This document shows, one piece after another, positions 8,092 to 15,777 of a stretch of 64,000 nt of DNA (within the stretch, counting starts at the first letter, position 1; each line of letters opens with the position of its first letter). The notes under the pieces were generated by a model. That model did no database searches. It saw nothing but the letters and a program-made list of their open reading frames with translations, and was not told the DNA's origin. Origin of the DNA: Pseudomonas azerbaijanoccidentalis (GTDB lineage: Bacteria > Pseudomonadota > Gammaproteobacteria > Pseudomonadales > Pseudomonadaceae); assembly GCF_019145495.1 (NCBI RefSeq), contig NZ_JAHSTU010000010.1, positions 186,001 to 250,000 of the forward strand, in the 5' to 3' direction. The translations under genes were made by a program, and so were the position numbers.

Positions 8092-8924
8092 TTGTTGACA
8101 TGGAAAAACCACCCTACGACCCACACAACCCATGGCTGGAACTGCGACGCCTGACTCCGGCGCGCATTGCGCTTGGTCGCACCGGCACCAGCATGCCGAC
8201 CCGCGCGCAGCTGGACTTTCAATACGCCCATGCCCAGGCGCGGGATGCGGTGCATTTACCGTTTGATCATCGTGCACTGCGCTCACAGCTGAGCGAGCGC
8301 GGGCATGAGAGCCTTTTGCTGCATAGTGCGGCCATCGACCGGAACAGTTACTTGCAACGCCCCGATCTGGGGCGAAAGCTGAGTGATGAATCGGCACAGG
8401 TTTTACGCGAATACGCCTCTGCCCATCCCGGTGGAGTCGATCTGGTCATCGTGGTGGCTGATGGTTTGTCGGCACTGGCCGTTCATCGCCATACCCTGCC
8501 ATTTCTGGCGCGACTGGAAGAACAGGTTCGCGCTGAAAACTGGACCGTGGCGCCGGTGATCCTGATGGAACAGGGTCGCGTTGCCGTCGCCGACGAAGTG
8601 GGCGAGCTGCTGGGCGCCAAAATGACGGTCATTCTGATCGGCGAGCGCCCAGGGCTGAGCTCTCCAGACAGCCTCGGATTATATTTTACTTACAATCCCA
8701 AGGTCGGCCTGACAGACGCCTATCGCAACTGCATCTCCAATGTACGCCTTGAAGGTTTGAGCTACGGCATGGCGGCACACCGTTTGCTGTATTTGATGCG
8801 CGAAGCCTGCCGACGACAATTATCCGGGGTCAATCTGAAGGACGAGGCGCAGGTTCAGACGCTGGAGTCAGTCGCCGGTGCGGACATGAAAGGAAACTTC
8901 CTACTGAGTCCGCCGGATGCCTGA
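8088..8924 (+). CDS. eutC: Ethanolamine ammonia-lyase, small subunit
   Basis: The 278-residue light subunit that completes the cobalamin-binding site of EutBC. Recognisable stretches are LTPARIALGRTGTSMPT near the start, QARDAVHLPFD, and the C-terminal IGERPGLSSPDSLGLYFTYNPKVGLTDAYRNCISNVR. The ATG at 8088 shares four bases with the eutB stop (ATGA), which implies translational coupling. A second in-frame ATG at 8100 is a possible alternative start. Last gene of the ethanolamine series. Confidence 0.95.
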   Translation: MIVDMEKPPYDPHNPWLELRRLTPARIALGRTGTSMPTRAQLDFQYAHAQARDAVHLPFDHRALRSQLSERGHESLLLHSAAIDRNSYLQRPDLGRKLSDESAQVLREYASAHPGGVDLVIVVADGLSALAVHRHTLPFLARLEEQVRAENWTVAPVILMEQGRVAVADEVGELLGAKMTVILIGERPGLSSPDSLGLYFTYNPKVGLTDAYRNCISNVRLEGLSYGMAAHRLLYLMREACRRQLSGVNLKDEAQVQTLESVAGADMKGNFLLSPPDA

Positions 8925-9038
8925 ACCGCTTCCGCATTGCACTTTCGTTCCAGTTTCAGGCAGGATCGACTCACGGCTGGCAGGGTTTCCCGTTGCCGTC
9001 CAAGCACGCAAGACAGCCACTTGAAGACGAGACCTACC

Positions 9039-9500
9039 ATGCGGATTATTCAAGCGACCCTCGAACACCTGGACCTGCTGACCCCGTTGTTCGTCAAATA
9101 TCGCGAGTTTTATGGTTCCCTGCCGTATCCGGACTCGTCCCGGGCGTTCCTCGAAAAACGCCTTCGTCGTAAAGAGTCGGTGATTTACCTGGCCCTGTCC
9201 GATGATGACAACAACAAACTGATGGGTTTCTGTCAGTTGTACCCGAGCTTCTCTTCGCTATCGCTAAAACGCGTGTGGATCCTCAACGACATTTACGTCG
9301 CCGAAGACGCACGCCGCCAGTTGGTTGCCGACAATCTGATTCGCACCGCGAAGAAGATGGCCAAGGAAACCAATGCCGTGCGCATGCGTGTGTCTACCAG
9401 CAGCAACAACGAAGTGGCGCAGAAAACCTACGAATCGATCGGATTCAAGGAAGACACCGAGTTCAAGAACTACGTATTGCCAATCAGCGACGAACTGTAA
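9039..9500 (+). CDS. GNAT-family N-acetyltransferase
   Basis: 153 residues with the GNAT fold. MRIIQATLEHLDLLTPLF is a typical beta1-alpha1 start, VWILNDIYVAEDARRQLVADNLI covers the acetyl-CoA-binding beta4-alpha3 region, and VRMRVSTSSNNEVAQKTYESIGF is the usual C-terminal motif. The acceptor is unknown. The ATG at 9039 is preferred over a longer in-frame opening at 8937 because the longer N-terminus has no family-like sequence. It follows eutC by 114 bases and is probably an independent unit. Confidence 0.85.
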   Translation: MRIIQATLEHLDLLTPLFVKYREFYGSLPYPDSSRAFLEKRLRRKESVIYLALSDDDNNKLMGFCQLYPSFSSLSLKRVWILNDIYVAEDARRQLVADNLIRTAKKMAKETNAVRMRVSTSSNNEVAQKTYESIGFKEDTEFKNYVLPISDEL

Positions 9501-9829
9501 AGATGCTTCAGTGGGGGGCAGGTCTCTGCAACGAGCAGACCCGCCCCGTTCGTCCGCCCTGCCAGGCAGCCGTCAATCTGTTCGATGGAATTTTCGTTGC
9601 GCCCTCACACTCAAGGCTTCATGGCGCCTGTTGGAGGGTTATTAATTGTCACCAGACTTACACACGTTCTATCGACATGCCCCGCTACAATCTCGACGCG
9701 CTTTTCACCCCTCAACTCGTATAATGCCGACCTTTCCGGCTTGTAAGAAAAACTACACCCGTCTGTAGGCTTTCGCGAAGTCATCCGCACATGGCCCGCA
9801 GACTCGGACCGCTACCAAAGGTGCTTTCC
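9501..9829. other. Gene-free stretch upstream of the DedA gene
   Basis: 329 bases. A hairpin-forming block at about 9513-9547 (GGTCT/AGACC stem, no T-run) follows the acetyltransferase gene and might end its transcript weakly. A TATAAT -10 element is at 9720-9725. No convincing coding frame was found. Confidence 0.5.
9720..9725 (+). promoter_or_regulatory. Sigma70 -10 element (TATAAT) upstream of dedA-mtfA
   Basis: A perfect TATAAT 105 bases before the DedA start; no good -35 hexamer is visible at 16-18 bases. Candidate only. Confidence 0.4.
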
Positions 9830-10486
9830 ATGGATTTCAACCCGCTCGACCTTATCCTGCATCTCGATGTTTACCTCGATTTGCTGGTAACCAATTACGG
9901 GCCATGGATTTACGCCATTCTGTTTCTGGTGATCTTTTGTGAAACCGGCCTGGTGGTCATGCCATTCCTGCCGGGTGATTCGCTGTTGTTCATCGCTGGC
10001 GCGGTGGCTGCGGGTGGCGGCATGGACCCGGTGCTGCTGGGCGGCCTGCTGATGCTGGCGGCGATACTGGGCGACAGCACCAACTACGTGATCGGACGAA
10101 CGGCCGGCGAACGCTTGTTCAGCAATCCGAATTCTAAAATCTTCCGCCGCGACTATCTGCAGCAAACCCACGACTTCTATGAAAAGCACGGCGGTAAAAC
10201 CGTGACCCTGGCGCGCTTCCTACCCATCATCCGCACCTTCGCACCGTTCGTCGCCGGCGTCGCAAGAATGCCTTACCCGCGCTTCTTCGGCTTCAGCGTA
10301 TTGGGCACGATTCTGTGGGTCGGCGGCCTGGTCACCCTCGGTTACTTCTTCGGCAACGTACCGTTCATCAAGTCGAACCTGTCGTTGTTGGTGGTCGGCA
10401 TCATCCTGTTGTCGCTGGTCCCAATGATCATTGGAGTGGTGCGCAGTCGCTTCGGCAACACGGCGTCCAAAGCTCACCCGCGCTGA
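9830..10486 (+). CDS. DedA-family inner-membrane protein
   Basis: 218 residues. The VTT/SNARE-associated domain is shown by FCETGLVVMPFLPGDSLLF, then GDSTNYVIGRTAGERLF, then GGKTVTLARFLPIIRTFAPFVAGVARMPYPRF, with hydrophobic membrane segments between. DedA proteins are implicated in lipid carrier (undecaprenyl phosphate or phospholipid) flipping and membrane homeostasis; the specific role here is not known. The ATG at 9830 is chosen because it follows AAAGGTG and gives the usual MDFNPLDLILHLD start. mtfA begins 6 bases after its stop. Confidence 0.9.
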   Translation: MDFNPLDLILHLDVYLDLLVTNYGPWIYAILFLVIFCETGLVVMPFLPGDSLLFIAGAVAAGGGMDPVLLGGLLMLAAILGDSTNYVIGRTAGERLFSNPNSKIFRRDYLQQTHDFYEKHGGKTVTLARFLPIIRTFAPFVAGVARMPYPRFFGFSVLGTILWVGGLVTLGYFFGNVPFIKSNLSLLVVGIILLSLVPMIIGVVRSRFGNTASKAHPR

Positions 10487-10492
10487 TTCTCG

Positions 10493-11305
10493 ATGTGGTC
10501 CCTGAGCGCTTGGCGTCGCCGGCGCATCCTGGCCAAGCATCCGATTGCCGACGACATGTGGCAGCGGGTGCGCCATCACCTGAGCTTTCTTGACGGCATC
10601 AACTCCGCACAAGACCAATGGCTGCGTGAAGCCTGTGTACTGTTCCTCGAAGACAAACACCTGACCGCCCTGCCCGGTGTCGAGCTGCATCAGGAACAAC
10701 GCCTGCTGCTCGCCGCCCAGGCGCAATTGCCGCTGCTCAATCTGGGCGACTTGAACTGGTATCAGGGGTTTCATGAGATTGTCCTCTACCCCGACGACTT
10801 CCTCAGCCCCCAGCGTCATCGTGACGCCAGCGGCGTCGAACACGAATGGGACGGCGAACACAGCGGCGAAGCCTGGCAGCAAGGGCCGATCATCCTTGCG
10901 TGGCCGGGGGTGATGGCCAGTGGTGGCTGGGAAGGCTACAACCTGGTCATTCACGAGCTGGCGCACAAACTCGACATGCTCAATGGCGACGCCAACGGCC
11001 TGCCTCCGCTGCATGCCGACATGCGGGTCAGCGACTGGGCCAGTGTCATGCAGGACGCCTACGACGACCTCGACCAGCAACTGGAGCGCAATCCGGACGC
11101 CGAGACCGCAATCGACCCGTATGCCGCCGAAAACCCTGCCGAGTTCTTTGCCGTCACCAGCGAGTACTTCTTCAGCGCCCCGGATTTGCTACACGAGGCC
11201 TATCCGCAGGTGTACGAGCAGTTGAAGCTTTTCTATCGTCAGGACCCGCTCGGAAGACTGAAGCAACTTCAGGCGCACGATCCGGTCTATCAGCCACACG
11301 ACTAA
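10493..11305 (+). CDS. mtfA: M90 zinc metallopeptidase, MtfA family
   Basis: 270 residues. The zinc-binding helix is H154-E-L-A-H158 in VIHELAHKLDMLNG, and the downstream acidic ligand region is NPAEFFAVTSEYFFSAP. E. coli MtfA is a cytosolic aminopeptidase-like enzyme that binds the sugar-transport regulator Mlc. Most pseudomonads lack an obvious glucose-PTS/Mlc pair, so the partner here is unclear. Tight spacing to the DedA gene (6 bases) indicates co-transcription. Length matches the family. Confidence 0.88.
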   Translation: MWSLSAWRRRRILAKHPIADDMWQRVRHHLSFLDGINSAQDQWLREACVLFLEDKHLTALPGVELHQEQRLLLAAQAQLPLLNLGDLNWYQGFHEIVLYPDDFLSPQRHRDASGVEHEWDGEHSGEAWQQGPIILAWPGVMASGGWEGYNLVIHELAHKLDMLNGDANGLPPLHADMRVSDWASVMQDAYDDLDQQLERNPDAETAIDPYAAENPAEFFAVTSEYFFSAPDLLHEAYPQVYEQLKLFYRQDPLGRLKQLQAHDPVYQPHD

Positions 11306-11350
11306 GGTCTACACGACCTCTGATCCATGGCGTCGGCGTAGGAATATGCC

Positions 11351-11356
11351 TATAAT
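11351..11356 (+). promoter_or_regulatory. Sigma70 -10 element of ppa
   Basis: TATAAT 62 bases before the ppa start; the hexamer 17 bases upstream (TGGCGT) is a poor -35. Confidence 0.5.
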
Positions 11357-11418
11357 CGCCGCCACTTTTTGGTCAATCCGGCCAAGTGTTTTTGGTCAAC
11401 TAACGGGGGCAACGCCCA

Positions 11419-11946
11419 ATGAGCTACAGCAAGATTCCGGCTGGCAAAGACCTGCCGAACGACATCTACGTCGCGATCGAGATTCCGGCCAACCACGCGC
11501 CGATCAAATACGAAATCGACAAAGACAGCGATTGCCTGTTCGTTGACCGTTTCATGGCCACCCCAATGTTCTACCCGGCCAACTACGGTTACATCCCGAA
11601 CACCCTGGCTGACGACGGTGATCCCCTCGACGTGCTGGTTGTGACCCCTTACCCGGTTGCTCCAGGCTCGGTGATCCGCGCGCGTCCAGTCGGCATCCTG
11701 AACATGACCGACGACGGCGGCGGCGATGCCAAAGTCATCGCAGTGCCACACGACAAGCTGTCCCAGCTGTACGTCGACGTGAAGGAATACACCGACCTGC
11801 CACCGCTGCTGATCCAGCAGATCGAGCACTTCTTTGCGAACTACAAAGATCTCGAAAAAGGCAAATGGGTGAAGATCGAAGGCTGGGCCGGCGCAGACGC
11901 CGCTCGCGAAGCGATCACCAAGTCGGTTGCTGCTTACAAAGGCTAA
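11419..11946 (+). CDS. ppa: Inorganic pyrophosphatase
   Basis: 175 residues of the family I soluble pyrophosphatase, which splits PPi to two phosphates and drives biosynthesis forward. The metal-binding signature is ADDGDPLDVLVVTP (around residue 66-78), and ends of the active site are seen in KYEIDKDSDCLFVDRF and KVIAVPHDK. Length is that of bacterial family I enzymes. Single-gene unit: a TATAAT lies upstream and a strong intrinsic terminator follows. Confidence 0.97.
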   Translation: MSYSKIPAGKDLPNDIYVAIEIPANHAPIKYEIDKDSDCLFVDRFMATPMFYPANYGYIPNTLADDGDPLDVLVVTPYPVAPGSVIRARPVGILNMTDDGGGDAKVIAVPHDKLSQLYVDVKEYTDLPPLLIQQIEHFFANYKDLEKGKWVKIEGWAGADAAREAITKSVAAYKG

Positions 11947-11976
11947 GCGCGGCTGCGAGATTCAGGCTTGAAGAAG

Positions 11977-12002
11977 AACCCCGGTAGATCCGGGGTTTTT
12001 TT
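11977..12002 (+). terminator. Intrinsic terminator of ppa
   Basis: Stem AACCCCGG / CCGGGGTT (11977-11984 with 11990-11997), loop TAGAT, and a run of seven T (11996-12002). Confidence 0.92.
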
Positions 12003-12169
12003 ATGGGTGCTAATCGAGCCAGGCTAAACCCTGAGTTTAGCTAGAACCGTTACGGTTTTTTCCTGTTTAATTTTGTCCAAATGCGTCTTACATCCAGTCG
12101 TAAATTTCTCGCCAAATTTGAACATCTCGTTGAACCAAAGCCCGACGCCGCGCCGGTAGACTCGCGTTT

Positions 12170-12922
12170 ATGAAAAAGAACAAAGCCTGCGGTTCACGAT
12201 TCAAAATGCTCCTCAATGAGGCGAACATCACGACGACGGGATTCGCCGAATTCCTGAAGATTTCGAAACCACAAAATGTCCATAACTGGTATACCCGCGG
12301 AGTGCCACACTACCGCATGGAAGAGGTCGCCAAAAAGCTTTCCGTCAATACCACCTGGCTGAAAACCGGCGAAGGCCCCCGAGACGCGAAAGAACTGCGC
12401 TTGCTCGACGAGTCCGGCAACGTGCTGGATGCCCAGGCAATCCGCGGCACCTATCGGGTTATCGAGCCACTGGATGTCGACCTGCCCTTTTACAAAGAAA
12501 CGCCGATCACCCCGGGCGACAAAAAAACCCACGTCATCAAAGACCCCGGCCAATCCATCCGAATGCCACGCACCGACCTCGATTCTCTGGAAATCAACCA
12601 CGCGGATGCAATCTGCGCTCGCATGATCGGCAATAGCATGGCCGAAAAAATTGAAGACGGCTCCGTCGTCGCCATCGACCAAGGACTGACGCAAATCGTC
12701 GATGGCGAAATTTATGCGATCGAGCATGACGGCATGCTACGTATCAAATACCTGCACCGAGTTCCCGGCAACGCACTGCGCATGCGCAGCCACAACAACG
12801 CCGAATACCCGGACGAGATCCTCAGGGCCGCGCAAATCGAAGAGCAAAACATCAGAGTGCTGGGATGGGTGTTCTGGTGGTCAACCCTGAACAAACGCAG
12901 GCCGGAAGTGCCGTTCCTGTAA
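12170..12922 (+). CDS. HTH regulator with S24 (LexA/CI-like) C-terminal domain
   Basis: 250 residues. The N-terminal helix-turn-helix (about 10-70, with GFAEFLKISKPQNVHNWYTRGVPHYRMEEVAKKL) is of the CI/C2 phage-repressor type. The C-terminal peptidase S24 fold keeps both catalytic residues: S156 in IGNSMAEKIEDGS and K193 in LRIKYLHRVPG. No Ala-Gly or Cys-Gly cleavage dipeptide is visible in the 50 residues before S156, so self-cleavage on DNA damage is doubtful. No phage structural genes are nearby; it looks like a solitary chromosomal regulator. Target genes are unknown. Confidence 0.8.
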   Translation: MKKNKACGSRFKMLLNEANITTTGFAEFLKISKPQNVHNWYTRGVPHYRMEEVAKKLSVNTTWLKTGEGPRDAKELRLLDESGNVLDAQAIRGTYRVIEPLDVDLPFYKETPITPGDKKTHVIKDPGQSIRMPRTDLDSLEINHADAICARMIGNSMAEKIEDGSVVAIDQGLTQIVDGEIYAIEHDGMLRIKYLHRVPGNALRMRSHNNAEYPDEILRAAQIEEQNIRVLGWVFWWSTLNKRRPEVPFL

Positions 12923-12935
12923 TACCCGGCGTTTT

Positions 12936-13067
12936 GTAGCAGCTGGCGAAGCCTGCGTCCGGCTGCGCAGCAGTCGTAAAATCACTCACCGCGGTGCTTC
13001 AGGTAGACCGCAGTTGGCGGGTTTGCGACTGCTGCGCAGCCGGACGCAGCCTTCGGCAGCTGCTACA
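12936..13067. repeat. REP pair, family B
   Basis: Inverted arms with GTAGCAGCTGGCGAAGCCTG at the left and its near-complement ending at 13067; internal GGCTGCGCAGCAGTCG / CGACTGCTGCGCAGCC also pair. Confidence 0.88.
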
Positions 13068-13286
13068 CACCCGTGCGATAGCTCTGCAGCGCACTCCATG
13101 CTGGGAATTTCCCCAAATAATCAGTATGCTGCGCCCCACATTTGCGCATCGACCCGCCACGCGGCCCAGATCGCACCGACAAAGCAGATGATTTTCTAGC
13201 CGAGTCCCACAGCCGGACGCAAGATCCGGGTGTACGTTTTGAAGGCTGGCGCGGTTTACCAAAAATGATCCAAGCCAGTCCCCGAG

Positions 13287-13310
13287 AAGCCGGCCACAAG
13301 CCGGCTTTTT
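13287..13310 (+). terminator. Intrinsic terminator on the plus strand
   Basis: Perfect 8-bp stem AAGCCGGC / GCCGGCTT, 5-base loop, then five T. There is no T-run on the other strand, so it does not serve the yfa operon. Confidence 0.85.
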
Positions 13311-13343
13311 AATGCCTGCTGGAAACTGGTCAAGGAATTACCC

Positions 13344-14153
13344 TCACGGATAACTAAACCCCTTCACCAACGTCAACTCCCCCACCGCCCGCATCGGCAC
13401 CAGAAACGTCTCCATCTTCTCGCTCGGCGTGCCTTCCTCGGTAATCACCGTCACCTGCGCCGTGGTCAGTGGTTGCACCGCGTCTTCCTGCCCTTCTTCA
13501 TCGCTGCGATAACCACCGCCGAAGTAGTTCACATACACCAGGTATTGCCCTTTGATCGGTGCGGGCATGGCGAAGATTTCCGGGCCGTAGCCGGTGGTGA
13601 CGTCGACGTCGAGTGCGGCGCCGTTGGCTACGGCGCGGTCGCCATACCAGATGTGGGCGCCGTCGGGGGTGATCAGGTGCAGGTCGAGGTCGGTGCCATC
13701 GCTGTCCCACGCCAGCAGTACGCGGAGCTTGGCCGGGGTTGCGCCGCCGCTGGCATTGAGGAATTGAGTACGGTGGCGTTGCTGTCCGTCAGGGCTGCGC
13801 ACTTCGACGCTGTTGCTGCCGTTGGGAAATGAGAAGGGTCGGTCGAAGCGGCCTTCCGGGTCGATTTTCAGGGGCATGCTGACGCCGTTGACGATCAGGC
13901 GACCAGGCTCGGCGGACTTGGGCGTGGCGTTGATCTGGCCGCTGATACGCGCGGTGTTGGCCTGCCCGGCGGGCGTGTTGACCGAGGATGCAGGATAGTT
14001 GACGGTCTGGCGGAAGCTCTCGCCTTCGCCTTCAGGCGCACCGGTTCGCCAGCCGCCGTTGGGCGTGTCGAGTTTGATGCCTTGCGCCATTGCCTGCGGC
14101 AACGCCGACAGCGAACAGAGCAACAGCAAGACCTGTGAATAACGAAGTGTCAT
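13344..14153 (-). CDS. yfaP: DUF2135 secreted protein, YfaP family (copy 2, operon end)
   Basis: 269 residues with a cleavable signal peptide (MTLRYSQVLLLLCSLSALPQAMA). The middle resembles an Ig-like 'SxQVNGxSxPL' module (IVNGVSMPLKIDPEGRF), and the C-terminal half is DUF2135: LRVLLAWDSDGTDLDLHLITPDG, then the YLVYVNYFGGG motif. The acidic DLDLH segment could bind a metal. Last gene of the six-gene minus-strand operon, starting 3 bases after the yfaQ stop. A paralogue (22719-23507) opens the operon with the same motif order. Function is unknown; a periplasmic location is predicted. Confidence 0.85.
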   Translation of the reverse strand: MTLRYSQVLLLLCSLSALPQAMAQGIKLDTPNGGWRTGAPEGEGESFRQTVNYPASSVNTPAGQANTARISGQINATPKSAEPGRLIVNGVSMPLKIDPEGRFDRPFSFPNGSNSVEVRSPDGQQRHRTQFLNASGGATPAKLRVLLAWDSDGTDLDLHLITPDGAHIWYGDRAVANGAALDVDVTTGYGPEIFAMPAPIKGQYLVYVNYFGGGYRSDEEGQEDAVQPLTTAQVTVITEEGTPSEKMETFLVPMRAVGELTLVKGFSYP

Positions 14154-14156
14154 GGT

Positions 14157-15776
14157 CTATTCCAGCAAAAGGTGGCGGGCGAGCCCTTCGATGTAGGTTT
14201 CATCCTGGCCGTTGGGGTGTGCTTCAAAGGCCAGGTGCAAGTATTCGTGGGTCAGGTCGAGGCGGTCTTGCAGCGAGAGCACGCCGCGCACGTAGATGCG
14301 CTGGCGTTCGCGGTCGACAAACGGGCGACCAAAACTCAGGCGGCAGACGGCAAAGGTACTGACTTCGTTGTAGCCCACTTCGCCCTCCAGACGAGGCCGC
14401 CAGCCGCGTCGCTGTTTTTGCAGCCAGTCTTGCGCGGCGGGCAGTGCATCGCAGGAAGCTACGGGGTTGTCCCATCGGCTGAGGCTGGCGCGCGGGTAGG
14501 CGTGCAACAGGATCGCGTCGTAACGCTGGCCGGCGTGGGCCTGCTCGACGGCGTGTTGCCAGGACAATTTGTCCGGACCGGGCTGGTCGGAATGGTAGGT
14601 GACGGCGCTGCCAGCCAGTACCAGGTCGCTGGTCCACGCAGCGATGTTGCGCGCTTCGGTGGTGGCCGGTCGTGGGGCGACTCGTTGACGCTGGCTGCTG
14701 TCGTCGATGCTCAGGCATTCACCGTTACGCGTGGCGTTTTGCAGCAGGTAAGTGCGGATGGCGACGGCCAGGGCTTTGGCGGCTTCGACCGGTTCGGGGG
14801 TGGCTTCGCGTTGAAGCACCCGCGCGACGTATTCCTCGCGATCCAGCCGGGCGACGAGTTTTTCATTGATCAGGAACAGTTCGCCGTCACTGTGGATATC
14901 GAGCTGGTTGCCATTGACGAACTCAACACGCAAATCGCCCTGAAGCGGCCCGGAAGACTGCGTACGATCATCCGACATTACGCGCCGAAGCGGGTAGCGA
15001 GAGAACAACTCGACCTCCACACACTTCCCGGTTTCCGCAGGCCAGGACGCAGGCACCACCGTCGCCAATGCCTGCGCAAAATCGCGCAGCACGCGCTGAC
15101 TGGTCCCACGCCCGCCGGCCCAGATCGGCGTGCCGTCCGCTGTCCAGCCCGCGAAACCACCCTGACGTGATGTGGGGTCTTGATCGCCCAGCCAGCTCCA
15201 GGTTTTTACCCGCAAGCGGCTGCCCAGCTCACCGACAACATTGCCGTCAGCCGCGCTCAGCACCACATCAAGCAGCACTCGCCGCGCCTGCACCTGCGCC
15301 GGCATCACGGCCAGCGCGCGGAGCAACTCAACCACCGAAACACGGGTCGAGGGCTGCAAAGTAGCCAAATCCACTAACCATGGAGGTGCCTGCCGAGCCT
15401 GCCAATAACTCCGCCACTCAACCGCGTCGATCCCCAATCGTGCTGGCTCGAAATACAAACCGCAGGATTTCACCAACGCCTGATCTCGCTCGATTTTGCC
15501 GCCGGTGGTGCAACAATAGACTTCCTCTTTCGACTGCCCGCGACACACATACGCCGGCTCACGGGCGCCGGTATCCACCAGCCAGCCGTAGACAAAGAGC
15601 TTCCACACACTGCCCAACGGTGTCTGCAACGACTCCGACAACGGTTCGCGAGACATCAACTGCGACCGATTCAAAGACAACAATTCGTCCTTGAAGGCCA
15701 GGCGCAACGGTTCGTCCTGCGCCAGCGTCAGCGCAGGGATCAAACACAGCAGCCAGCAGACCAGAGGCCGGAACAT
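14157..15776 (-). CDS. yfaQ: DUF2300 periplasmic protein: PBP-like + SpoIID-like + HExxH (YfaQ)
   Basis: 539 residues with a signal peptide (about 1-19). Three parts are visible. (1) About 25-250 resembles a penicillin-binding/class D beta-lactamase domain: S56-V-W-K59 (SxxK), S104-C-G in place of SxN, and K191-T-W in place of KTG. (2) About 280-400 is like the SpoIID/LytB transglycosylase: REATPEPVEAAKALAVAIRTYLL with E324 at the catalytic position. (3) The C-terminal end has H510-E-Y-L-H514 with E530 downstream, a zinc-peptidase pattern. This suggests peptidoglycan binding or cleavage in the periplasm, but SxN and KTG are degenerate, so transpeptidase activity is doubtful. The gene starts 1 base after the yfaS stop. 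Confidence 0.8.
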   Translation of the reverse strand: MFRPLVCWLLCLIPALTLAQDEPLRLAFKDELLSLNRSQLMSREPLSESLQTPLGSVWKLFVYGWLVDTGAREPAYVCRGQSKEEVYCCTTGGKIERDQALVKSCGLYFEPARLGIDAVEWRSYWQARQAPPWLVDLATLQPSTRVSVVELLRALAVMPAQVQARRVLLDVVLSAADGNVVGELGSRLRVKTWSWLGDQDPTSRQGGFAGWTADGTPIWAGGRGTSQRVLRDFAQALATVVPASWPAETGKCVEVELFSRYPLRRVMSDDRTQSSGPLQGDLRVEFVNGNQLDIHSDGELFLINEKLVARLDREEYVARVLQREATPEPVEAAKALAVAIRTYLLQNATRNGECLSIDDSSQRQRVAPRPATTEARNIAAWTSDLVLAGSAVTYHSDQPGPDKLSWQHAVEQAHAGQRYDAILLHAYPRASLSRWDNPVASCDALPAAQDWLQKQRRGWRPRLEGEVGYNEVSTFAVCRLSFGRPFVDRERQRIYVRGVLSLQDRLDLTHEYLHLAFEAHPNGQDETYIEGLARHLLLE

Positions 15777-15777
15777 G

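Larger units (their letters stand above)
12923..13343. other. Gene-free stretch with REP pair, possible RNA gene and plus-strand terminator
   Basis: 421 bases. It holds a family-B REP pair (12936-13067) and a strong intrinsic terminator that works on the plus strand (13287-13310). Between them, 13068-13286 has no convincing coding frame; short open frames of 60-87 codons exist on both strands but lack ribosome sites. Since the operon to the right is on the minus strand, the terminator must serve a plus-strand transcript, either the S24 regulator gene or an unannotated RNA. Confidence 0.55.

Noticed and set aside
12994..13299. Short frames of 60-87 codons on both strands
   Set aside because: No ribosome sites, partly inside a REP pair, and no family resemblance. 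A small RNA is at least as likely.
12170..13343. Prophage remnant around the S24 regulator
   Set aside because: No integrase, structural or lysis gene and no att-like repeat nearby.
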